NCBI GenBank assembly: GCA_026874595.1
Contig: CM049315.1
Span: 58,462,889-58,526,888, forward strand
Source of the DNA: Sipunculus nudus
Taxonomy: Eukaryota > Annelida > Sipuncula > Golfingiida > Sipunculidae
DNA: 64,000 nucleotides
Direction: 5' to 3'
The notes under the pieces were generated by a model. It ran no database searches, had not been told where the DNA came from, and saw nothing but the letters and a program-made list of their open reading frames with translations. A program made the translations under genes and the position numbers. Numbering within the stretch: position 1 is the first letter of the stretch; every line of letters begins with the position of its first letter. Below are positions 54,742 through 64,000 of the stretch, in pieces.

Positions 54742-54880
54742 TTATGGATAAATGAACTGAAGAATGCAGACTTTCAAGTTTACAGCAAAGTACTGCAGTA
54801 AGATTGCATGGATCAGTCCCAGAGCTGAGGTTGCGAGGAAGGCCTTCAGTGCAGTAACACACATATAAAATCCTGGGACC
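54742..54880 (-). CDS. MGST2: MGST2-like coding exon 5 (terminal)
   Basis: Encodes (R)VPGFYMCVTALKAFLATSA, LGLIHAILLQYFAVNLKVCI and LQFIYP, stop TAA at 54742-54744. Acceptor CTATTTTCCAG. Replaces the human RxxGF...LLTLLGALG helix at equal spacing. Confidence 0.9.
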
Positions 54881-57800
54881 CTGGAAAATAGGACAGATTT
54901 CAGTGCTGTTACACAAATGAACAGACCTGTAAATTTGAAGAAAACAAGGAACACTCTTAGAGCATTAATACACATGATACAAGTGACACACTGGTCATGA
55001 AGCTCAGCTGACTGGCATCATGTATGACGTATAATGGCTAACATTTACAAAGTAAGTTACATTTTTTAACAACTTAATTGACAGTTTGTTTCAACTTAAG
55101 TGGTTAACAGAACTATATAAGTCTGGTTAAAGCACAATTATGTAAAGGTCAACAGCAAAATTTATTATTTCTTAGCCAATAGGAGTTAATACTGTGACAT
55201 GACTGATACTTTTCAGTCTCAGAATAACCATTACACAAGTCAAAAATAAACATTTATACTGCTGTATGAGTTTGTACTCAAAATGGATTAGTTCTATAAA
55301 ATTTTATAAATCTTATTGATAATCTTGAAGTTCTCTTTTGAACAAACCTTTAAAATTTTGCAAGATTGCGTAAATCTATGTCTGATTGATGGGCATAATT
55401 TTTAAATGCAACATTGCCTTTGTAATACCCAGACAGGACTGCTATTTGTCCGTCTCATATTGAGCTTACCAACTTTTTTGACAATTGTTGATCCACTTTA
55501 GATATTGTAGCAAGGTTTCTGTATTTTTGCAGTCTAAAAATTCAGGTAAAAAATTAACAATAAAAATGAAAATAGTGTCCAATATGGGGATAAAAACACT
55601 GCTGCAAACATGGCGCCAATGGCATATTGGACAATAACCTTGTTTTTGCGTCCACAAGGATATTATGCAAATACATAAATTTGGTTTTTAGGACTACCAA
55701 GGTGTAGGTAATTTTTTGCGTGCATGTGAAAGGTTAACAGAAAGTTTTGATTGAAAAGTTTGACAGGTAGAACGGTAGTCCCGGCCAGTCCAACAGTGCC
55801 TAAAAGGAAGAGGTTGGTTTTGAATAGAAATGACCCATGGTAGAAGGATGCGACACTGCATACATGGATGTATGATCAAATGTACTATAACCACTAGAGT
55901 TTAACAATCTGCCTAAACCCAAAAAACAACTCATCATGGAGTTTTTGGAAAGGGACTTACAGCAATTTTTAATCACTTGTAACTTATGCACATTACAAAC
56001 CTATATTCCACATTTCATTAAAATCCATTAACCATTCTTCAGAGATCTTGTGGACACACATAAAATAAACTGAGAACATTAACCTTCAATTTCCTCAAGG
56101 GTTACCTGCTAGGCATATTATCCTTGCTATTCCAGAGCATTCACTTAATGTGCTCCTCCCATCTTCATACTACCAAGTCTCTGTCAGCTATGCTTTCACA
56201 AACCTTGATTCATTGAGCCGCTCTGGAATCTATTCGATGAAAAATAAACAAGCCTCCCAAGTCTTTGAGCTAAAATCACAACTGCCAATCATCCAACAAA
56301 CATATGTTAACAGTACAGGTACACTGTTCACATGTCGTCTGAACAAGAACATGTGCACCAGAAATGAGACAGATTTATATAGTCTTGTTTGATTGGTCAA
56401 ATTCTTCATGCCCTCCCAGCAATGCTAAATGTTAGATCTTGAACTAGCATCAGATGTGCTCTAGCAGCCTAGGAAAACAAGTGTATGCCAGTCATATGAC
56501 TGGTTCAATTACCTTGTTCATTATTCATATAATAGACACCAGAGTGGCTCACTGAATCAAGGTCTGCGAAAACATAGTATGAAGTAAAGTAGTATGAAGA
56601 TGGCTGTTCCCTGTGTTGGACTGACCTTTTCTTGGCTTCTTCAATGTATCCCTGGAAGTACTTGTGCCGGCCATACATGTAATACAATCCTGCCACAGAA
56701 GCTGGTACTGCAACATATAGCATAATATAATTATCCCCAGGTAATAATTTTTTTTCTCATTCAATTTCACTGACCTGAACAAAATAATAGACAAATGCTT
56801 AATTATGCTCTTCATGCAGCAGTTATACACTGTAGTCATCCAAGATCTCTGTCGTTGTAACCGCTGCTTTGTATAGCAAGATTCTCTGGGTCTCACCACC
56901 AGGGCTTGCACAGAGTAAACAATTGTAATCAAGACCAATGAGAGCGTGATAATTTTAAACATATGACAACCACTTTTGTTGGTTCGATTCTTGGCCCTAT
57001 ACCAGAACCGGTGTAATGGGACCAACCAGATGGAGTGTCACATGTTTATCATTTGGAGCTGGATGCACAATGCGATACCACGCTCTCATTTGTTTGATTA
57101 TAATTCTTTGCTCTGTGCCAGCCCCGGTGGTGAGAATTTTGCAATACAAAGTAGCTGTTACAAGGAGAGAGATCTGGAATGACTAGTGTATAACCTCTGC
57201 ATGAGGGGTGTAATGCTTAATTAAAGAGTTACACTTTTGCCTGAAGTGTTTGTTTGTGAATCATTATTATCATAAGTGACCCTTATATATTAATTTTGGT
57301 GAGCCCCCACGTTATAAGCATGTGGATCAAAAGAGACAGTCTTTGTACAATGCATGGGATCCCCAGATTCTAGGGATCAGTTAACAGCTGTCAGATATCA
57401 GAATGGACCCCTTTAAGGTAGTTGTATAAGTCTTGAGAAAACTTAATATATGCTGTAGAAGAAAACAAAAGGCTTACTTTGATGGAAGAAGATAGCAGAA
57501 CACCACATCATGGCAAGGAATAAACCAAAGAACTCTATGCAGTTTTGTCTGAAAAAAAATTATACAGATACCATACACATTACCATACCAGATAATCAAC
57601 ATCTGTCAAATTACCACTTTACAAGGACAAAGATTTAAGTGATCACAAAACTTTTTTTTTCTCTGGTCAAATTTTGATTATAAATCACACTTGCTGATCT
57701 CATATAAATGACTACTTTTCTGTTTTCCAACACCACTGTCCACTCATTTTTTGTGATACTTCTTTCATATCTATTTCACATGCCACTACAAATAAGCTTT

Positions 57801-60800
57801 TTTCAAAAGGGGTAATGTGAAGATTTTTTAAGATTTAAATAAGTATGAAATAAACATATTTAAAGGGGCAAGATCACCTATCTGACCTTCATTAACTAAA
57901 GTTAATCCCTTGGAACTTGTGTTTGTTTTCTGTGTTTACAAACATGTTGATAAACAAATTCATACATCCTTAACAAAGGATGTATAAGAACTTTTCACAC
58001 CCAAAATTACCCTTGGATCATTAATATATAGCCAGGGGTAGCCAGAAATGACATAGATTCTTTTTAAAAGTTAGGTGAATGGGCACCTTTAATTTGCGAC
58101 ACACAAATGGTTTTGGCCTGTTTAGAAAGAGCTGCAAAATCATCTCATGTGGCCATATCTGTTTTTCCATGTGATGTAGAATGAATATATGTGTGACTTT
58201 ACCAAAGTGTGACGTACAAACACCACTGTGATGACATCTCTATGAATTGCCAAATGGATGGAGTTTAAGATTGTCAGCTTATGTTGCAAGACCAAACATC
58301 ATTTCAGTCATTTTTCTTTTCAAATGAACTATATGGATTCCATACATGGGAAAGTATTCTGATAGATAATCAACACATTTGTACGATTTGCCTCTGAGAT
58401 ATATTTAGAAAAGCTTTAGTGCTTTTTGTAACAAGAGCACTGCAAACGTGCATAATACACCCGTCTTATGTCATGCCTCCTCTGACCTCATTTAATATGT
58501 GTAAATTCTGCAGGAGTCCGACATAAGTGAAGTGGATATAAACAAAACAGACAGGCTGTGTGCGTTGAAACCAGCATTTACTAGCTTAGTTGTCTAAAAA
58601 TATTTTGAAATTATCTTTGGTTAATAGACATCAGATACCAGAATATGCCCCTTTAATATAATCATATATAATAAATTCCTAAATACTTACTGTGCTCTGA
58701 AGACCCTTTGAAATTCATCAGGCCCATCAATCCTTGGGGGATCCAGCTTAAACTTGCGTCTGCTTTCACCTACCTTCCTAGCAAAGGTTGCTGGAAATAA
58801 ATATAATCATTTGAGTTAGGCTAAAAAAATGGTATACGGCAGGTCTCAGGCACTTTTTTGCAGAAACCAGTGCGGGCAGGCATTTTTTTTTTAAACTTTT
58901 TGTATCTTTCAATAACAAGGGACCTATGGGTCACTGTGCTCAGCTGACGTTAACCTTGAAGATAAAAATCTAAAATAATATCAAATGGAGAAAAAGTGTA
59001 AGAGGAAGAGGTAATAAAGGCCATGGTTGGTTTATATGATTGGTTTGTATTGATGAGCAAGAAATTGTTGCAAAAAATATTTTGTGACCTGACCATGTGT
59101 TTCCTAATGCTGAAACTAAAGCATGTGAGCAGTTTGTGAACAAATGATCTGTACTATTACCATGATCATTAGTTGGTTTTTCGATTAACTGTTGACATTT
59201 CAGTAGTTTACACATCTGTTTAACTGAATCTATTATTTTGTATAATATATATTATTAAATAAATATGTATTTTTTTTATGAAATGTATACAGTTGAAATT
59301 TAGCTAAATAACAACATAAAACAGGGCAAACAAGGCCTGATCTCAAATTCTGCTGAGTCAGGAAAATAATGAACAAATGTTTGTATTAAATCCTCATTTT
59401 TTTATCACATCAATTATTTACTAATTTAAGTTTATATTTCTATACATTTCCAATTTAACATATATATCTGAATATAAAAGTTGCTTCATAATTCTCAATT
59501 GCATCATCATAAATCTCAATCGGATTGACGGACGGACGACGGACAATGGACCACGACTATAGCTCAGATGACTTATAGTCAGCTGAGCTTAAAATGTCAC
59601 ATGATAAGGGAAAAGCATGAAAATAACAATTTTGTTTGCTAAACAGGTAAAGGCACAAAAAAAATTGTATTATTTATCTTCTTGGAAGATAAAAATCAAA
59701 ATAAAAATTTTTGATGTGGGGGGGGGGGGGGTTTGACACAGGCGGTGTCTGACATCCACACCTTTTATTTTTTTTTGGTCTAACCCCTTCATTTTAATAT
59801 TTAATACAGATGTTTAGACTCCACTGGGACCAAAATTACTACTGAACATTCAGTGTGTCAGAAAATATTATTGTAAAGAAAATGAGACATTGCTGCTTCC
59901 CCACCAGGCTCTTGGTATCTTCCAGTCATAACAACGAATAGGAATCTAGCATGGTGTACACACTGCGATGCGTGATGGGAAAGATGTTCAAGAAAATGAG
60001 GGGTTGTATTTGAAAAAGTACTGCTTATGCAGAGGAGTAGATCAGCATAGATTGCTTTCCAATTATTGATATGGGATTCCCTTAGACTTGGTTTCCATTT
60101 AATAGCCAATTTGCAGTTAAAACTCACACACTGAAGAGCACTAAAAATTGAAATCAGGGAGCATAATGGATGGAAACACGGAATAGCAGAGGCACATTTA
60201 CAAGATATTGTGATACAATTTAATACATTAAAGATTATTTTCTATTTACAATTTGAGGAATGAATTTATATCTCAAGCGCTAGAAGTAAATGTCAAAGCT
60301 CCATGCCGTTCCATATGGTAGATTCTCATCAGGGTAGGCTGTAACACTAGCAATGACAACCAAGGTAAAGCGGAACATACTGTTACAAGTTATGGACATG
60401 ATGAAGTGAACATATTTAAGTTACTCAATATCTTCTTATATATACACTTTAAAATATTTAGCCAGTTCAGGGTGGGATTGGCTAATTTGAAAAGATGTAT
60501 GTCGACCTAACTCTTCAATAATATATAGCATTTCATTATTGCACCTGCCAGGAGGTTATGTGTTCATCCCTGTTTGTGTGTTTGTTCACAACATAACTTA
60601 CACAATCATGAATGGAATCTCAAGAAATTTTAAGGGCATTTCAGGAATTGATCAATAAAGAATCGAATAAATTTTGGTGTGGATCTGGATTATTTTAAAA
60701 ATAAGTGCAGTCACTTATGCTCAATTGAACCTTCCACCAATTGGCCTAATAAGTGAAAACAGTTTTGGGAGCATCCCACAATAGGTACCCTCCACGTGGT

Positions 60801-61162
60801 GGAAGCACGCATTTCTAGTTGTTTCTGTGGCTGTGCTAGCTACAGGCCTGTACTTTAACACAAACTTTTTTTCAATTATTTTACTTGTTTGGAATAGAGT
60901 CCGAACGTTTTGGGCTATGGCTGTGCCTATATGCTAGACCTGATGGACGGACACGTAGGCCTTAGTCAGTAAGTGTCCGTCCATCTGGTCTAGCATAGGA
61001 CAACAGGGCCCAGAGATAGACTTGGCCAGTGTAAGCGTTAAACTGTTACTGTTATAGTGTGGACGAGTGTTCGTTTCCTGGTGGGTCATACTCACTCATT
61101 TGATAACAAGCCAACAACGTCACAAGCCCAGGGAGGCTCAGTTCACCGACATCAATAGCCAT
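54742..61162 (-). CDS. MGST2: Microsomal glutathione S-transferase 2-like MAPEG protein (complete, five exons)
   Basis: Minus-strand exons 61096-61162, 58691-58790, 57478-57548, 56626-56707 and 54742-54880 join in phase to 459 nt (152 residues; human MGST2 147). The alignment is collinear: ARKVGESRRKFKLDPPRI, then the family signature GPDEFQRVFRAQQNC (one Gln where Glu is usual), IEFFGLFLAMMWCSAIFF, YYMYGRHKYFQGYIEEAKKR and a final hydrophobic helix. Four membrane helices are expected. The Arg, Asn and Glu of RAQQNCIE that bind glutathione in this family are present; the tyrosine after that Glu is Phe. It conjugates glutathione to lipid or electrophilic substrates, possibly including leukotriene A4, at ER or nuclear membranes. 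FLAP or LTC4S orthology is possible but less likely. The gene converges on BBS7. Confidence 0.9.
54845..54980 (-). repeat. Tandemly duplicated acceptor / exon start before MGST2-like exon 5
   Basis: On the plus strand TTCAGTGCAGTAACACACA (54845-54863, exon) is echoed by TTCAGTGCTGTTACACA (54899-54915) and more weakly by TTAGAGCATTAATACACA (54957-54974). The first echo lies next to a second AG acceptor (TTTACAG) at 54927. On the minus strand the three give CVTALKAFL, CVTALKSVL and CINALRVFL. Confidence 0.65.
54981..56625 (-). other. MGST2: MGST2-like intron 4
   Basis: Apart from the duplicated acceptor at its 3' end, no gene or clear repeat is visible. An AT-rich 1.6-kb stretch. Confidence 0.6.
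56626..56707 (-). CDS. MGST2: MGST2-like coding exon 4
   Basis: Encodes (I)PASVAGLYYMYGRHKYFQG, YIEEAKK plus part of Arg. Acceptor ATATGTTGCAG, donor AAAAG|GTCAGT. Holds the YxRHxYF block conserved in MGST2 and LTC4S. Confidence 0.93.
56740..57190. other. MGST2: Part of MGST2-like intron 3 with an inverted arrangement
   Basis: The phrase near 56880-57005 (AGATTCTCTGGGTCTCACCA through ACCAGAACCGGTGTAATGG) is partly mirrored near 57110-57180, where GGTGAGAATTTTGCAATACA and AAGGAGAGAGATCTGGAAT occur. It suggests a decayed palindromic element. Boundaries are uncertain. Confidence 0.4.
57478..57548 (-). CDS. MGST2: MGST2-like coding exon 3
   Basis: Encodes (Q)QNCIEFFGLFLAMMWCSAI and FFHQ. Acceptor TTTTTTTTCAG, donor CAAA|GTAAGC. 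Includes the end of the family signature and the second membrane helix. Confidence 0.93.
57858..58656. mobile_element. TTAAAGGGGC-ended MITE-like repeat
   Basis: TTAAAGGGGCAAGATCACC at 57859 faces AATATGCCCCTTTAATA at 58643-58656, giving inverted ends with TTAA. A related right end occurs at 57393-57415 (AGAATGGACCCCTTTAAGG). In MGST2-like intron 2. Confidence 0.6.
58691..58790 (-). CDS. MGST2: MGST2-like coding exon 2
   Basis: Encodes (T)TFARKVGESRRKFKLDPPR and IDGPDEFQRVFRA. Acceptor TTTATTTCCAG, donor GCACA|GTAAGT. Cytosolic loop 1 with the Arg/Lys cluster. Confidence 0.93.
58914..59590 (-). repeat. TAGCTCAG-family element, two-ended, reverse orientation
   Basis: Minus strand starts near 59590 with (T)AGCTCAGCTGACTATAAG and the GTCCGTCCGTC run, and ends at 58914 as CAGTGACCCATAGGTCCCTT. 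The middle 500 bp do not match other copies. Confidence 0.8.
59591..60540 (-). other. MGST2: MGST2-like intron 1, middle part
   Basis: Contains a G run at 59719-59732. A minus-strand frame at 59858-60127 (89 codons, with KLAIKWKPSLRESHINNWKA) reads like a repeat-derived peptide but I cannot name it. Confidence 0.4.
60541..60822 (+). repeat. Dispersed repeat (GCACCTGCCAGGAGGTTATG ... TTTCTAGTT)
   Basis: The wording GGAGGTTATGTGTTCATCC, TGTGTGTTTGTTCACAACAT, TTTTGGTGTGGATCTGGAT and CATTTCTAGTT is that of an old dispersed repeat common in several animal genomes (recalled pattern, not searched). No coding capacity. Confidence 0.5.
60930..60997. repeat. Long hairpin (25-bp stem, 18-nt loop)
   Basis: The arm 60930-60954 (TATGCTAGACC(T)GATGGAC..) pairs with 60973-60997 with a single mismatch in 25. 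It lies in MGST2-like intron 1, about 100 bases past the exon 1 donor. Confidence 0.9.
61096..61162 (-). CDS. MGST2: MGST2-like coding exon 1
   Basis: Encodes MAIDVGELSLPGLVTLLACY and QM plus one base (ATG at 61160-61162). First membrane helix. Donor AATGA|GTGAGT. The next Thr comes from the splice. Confidence 0.88.
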
Positions 61163-64000
61163 GGTTGTTATGTTTACCACAGATTATTGTTATTGAAATT
61201 CAGGACAATTGTGATCTTGGCATCAATAACAAGCGCCCTCTCAACCTCTTATCAGTCCAGCCGGGCGGACTTTGAAGCCACGAATGTTTACGGCGCCACC
61301 TAGTGGTCGGTACTAGTTGGAAAAACGAGTACTGTGCCACCTGGCGACTGTCTTAGGCAGGCCATCGCGAGACAATCTTAACTGATATATATTATGCACA
61401 TTGTACTCAGTTTTAAGACCCGGCCACACCGAACGCTGCGCTGCGCAGCGCTGCAAATACAATACTGAATAAACGGCCTGGCATTTTTCGGCGCTGCAGA
61501 GCGGAGAAAGTTTAACTTTTTCAGCTTTGCTTTGCAGGGTGTTACACAAGACAAAAATAGTCTGGATTCAGAACAAGATTAAAAAACATGAAAGTAAGAC
61601 AACATGTGTTCAATTTGTTTACAATTAAGCCCCCCCCCCCCCCCACCAGTTTAGATTTTGATAACAGAAAAAAAAGAAAAACCTGTATCCTTTTCCATTC
61701 ACATTTTGGGTGCAATATGTTTTAGTTTTCTAATCATTATATTGCATTTCAGATTTTTATACGTAGGTTTATATCCTTGGGAAATAGACCCGTAATATAT
61801 AAAAAGAAAGCTGCTTATTTTATCGAATATGATGGTTACCATGGGTGATATTGACTCTTTCTCTTCCTCTATAGGCTTATTCATGCGCATCTGAGTTTGT
61901 TTTTAGGAAGAAAATATAAGCTTCCCCCATATCCCTCTAGGGATCTATTCCTGCCCCCCTTTTTTTTCGGCGAGCAAACACAACAGAGCAGCGGGGATTT
62001 CACTTGTTTTATTACCATCTATAGGCGTATAGTACAGTTGACTCTTTTTTTTATAAATGACCAAGTAAAAGCACTATACTGAGACAGCCATAATCGACCA
62101 GAGCAAAACTTTTCCCCACTCATATCGCTGAATTTTTTAATGTTGCCTAGCTGGAGAAGGCGGCCTTTGACTGTGGGTTAGCTGTCGATACCAAGTGCTC
62201 ATCTTACTTGGAGTCAGGTCTCAAGCTCGGTTGACAGACATCTTGCTCCAGTGAACCCCAATGCTCATTCATGCATGATAAATAAGGCAAAATTTACCAA
62301 TCAGGTGGCTCGTGTACATCCCTTCTACGCGGCGGGGAAAGCTATTTTTAGATCAACAATATATTATGGAGAATCTGATCGAGGCTTCTATGCCTTTAGT
62401 TTGTAATTCAAGAATCACTGAAAAAGTTTCACATGCAGATAAGTATCACCATGTCGTCAAACAAACACAAAGCATTAATAATCACTGACCTGCTTGACTG
62501 ACTGAAGAGCTCTCCGAGCAGTGGAAAAAGGTTTTTTTTTTTTTCATGGGGGGGGGGGGGGGGGTAATATTCGCGCTATATGAAACCATTTGTCACATGC
62601 AGACAAAGCGTAATATATGTTAAAAACATATATGTTATTTTCACGTATATAATGTTCCTCATTATGAGTAAGTCAACATATATATATACCTATCAAACTT
62701 AAAAATGCTTCGATTTGACATAAAATAACTGACGTCAGTGTACACAACCCTTCATTGTGAAAATGTGACTTGTTGTAGGGACAAGATCTGAGGACAGAAG
62801 TGCATAGCTTAACCTATTAGTTCCAGATAATTCCTATGCTATCCAAATAATTCAGTCACCAAAATTATGCTATTTCTCATTTTGGTAAACCCATTAGACA
62901 TTGCAAAATATTTCTGGTCTGAAGAATTTTCACATCACTTCCACATATTATCTAAGAAATCTCATTAGAAACCCCATTTGATATATGGGCAACTGATGTT
63001 AACTTTTCAGTTTGTTAATTCATTCTTCCAGTTCCAGCAGATTAATATTAACAAAAGGAGGATGTTTTGTGAAGTTATGTACATTGAGTCATTTTTTAAA
63101 TTTCTTGAATATATATCTTAGGAAGAAATATGCAAGACTTGTTAAGTAGATTTTCTCCACTTATGATCTCGTCAAGCATGTGATATTTTATGTTTGCTTA
63201 TTAGATGATGGGTTTACAATTTGTCTATGATAATGATCACCGGCCTGCAAAGGGTTTAAAGATTTACAAAATAATTGGTTTCGTTCTTTGATTTAGTTCA
63301 GGCATAGGCGCTTTTAAGCCAAACGTGACCAACCCTGGTTGACAAATGTGGTAATTAATGATTTATGTTAAGTTCAGCATATTTGTGGGTTTTCCTCTTC
63401 CACTTTTTAAATCCAAGAATTTTGGTCGCAAAAACTGAAGAAATGCCATTCTGATCATGAATTCTGTGACAGGGTTTAAAGTTTGAAAATCCTCATGTTA
63501 TCCCACACACAGTCAAAACATTGGGGGTATAATGTGTCACCAGAAAATCGGTGACAATATGTACGGTGTTTTGTATCATAGTTTAACTAAGTCTGTTCTC
63601 AATTGATATTGACGTGAAGCGTCATCCTAAAGCATTGACAGGTCTTGATTGTATTATATATATTGTGTATTCTTGTATGAAATCCCATCGGCTATCAGCT
63701 GATTTATCTGTGTCACGCATTGCGTGTATTACATCTGGTATGTGGGTCGCCATGGTGACGCTAGCAGTCATACTAGATCACATATATCCTTATATGGGAC
63801 ACTTGAGCCATAAGCCAATCAGAGTTCAGGGAGAGACGCGGGACGCTGCTTCAGTTGGGTCTTGAAGCTTGAGGAGGCAGAACGCACGTACGGCAGAAAG
63901 AACATTGAAACGCTTAAACCCGCCAGGAACGGCATAGAAGCAAGCTTCTACATGAGGCAAGGGCCCAGCTCACGAGATCACAGCCGTGCTGCCGACAGAG
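61163..64000. other. MGST2-like upstream region and unassigned right end
   Basis: 61163-61400 should hold the minus-strand promoter. A near-palindrome GCTGCGCTGCGCAGCGCTGC lies at about 61436. C runs occur at 61629-61643 and a G run near 62549. 63600-64000 is somewhat more CG-rich and could be the 5' end of another gene beyond the window, but I see no supported exon. Confidence 0.4.

Noticed and set aside
59858-60127. 89-codon minus-strand frame with KLAIKWKPSLRESHINNWKA
   Set aside because: Lies in MGST2-like intron 1 with no supporting splice sites; likely repeat-derived and I cannot name it.

Overview
ORGANISM. This is animal nuclear DNA: large AT-rich introns with GT-AG boundaries, many minisatellites, and abundant transposon remains. 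Two vertebrate-type genes (BBS7 and an MGST2-like MAPEG enzyme), a DIRS-type retrotransposon, tRNA-derived SINEs and a highly repeated family beginning TAGCTCAGCTGAC together suggest a lophotrochozoan, most likely a mollusc. The phylum is inferred from general character, not from a search. LAYOUT. 1-1310: tandem 280-bp repeat. 1960-3619: two reverse copies of the TAGCTCAG repeat family. 3700-6363 (minus): a two-exon gene for a secreted-then-anchored, Ser/Thr-rich single-pass membrane protein that I do not recognise by name. 6364-11981: intergenic, with SINE-like pieces, a degenerate AGGTACAGGT field and (TA)n tracts. 12002-51348 (plus): the complete coding sequence of BBS7, 19 coding exons summing to 2154 nt (717 aa; human 715 aa), with introns filled by minisatellites and mobile elements. 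51349-54741: BBS7 3' flank and a 42-bp minisatellite between convergent genes. 54742-61162 (minus): a complete five-exon MGST2-like gene (152 aa). 61163-64000: MGST2 upstream region and unassigned sequence. FUNCTION. BBS7 is a core BBSome subunit, needed for trafficking membrane proteins in cilia. The MGST2-like protein is a four-helix membrane glutathione transferase / leukotriene-C4-synthase-type enzyme. Neither is obviously linked to the mucin-like receptor; the three are neighbours, not an operon. MAIN OBSERVATION. Several tandem repeats here are copies of an exon edge together with its splice site. BBS7 exon 4's last bases and 5' splice site head about 59 tandem 38-bp units, nearly all keeping a GTRAGT donor; only the first can give a full-length protein, because every later one would include a stop codon placed directly after exon 4. 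BBS7 exon 5's donor heads about 8 decayed 52-bp units. BBS7 exon 16's donor is duplicated at 45 bp, BBS7 exon 11's acceptor at 65 bp, and the MGST2 exon 5 acceptor shows two or three copies. One BBS7 intron (14) must use a GC-AG boundary. A decayed DIRS element with inverted terminal repeats and an internal complementary region, but no reverse transcriptase, lies in intron 4 beyond the donor array.
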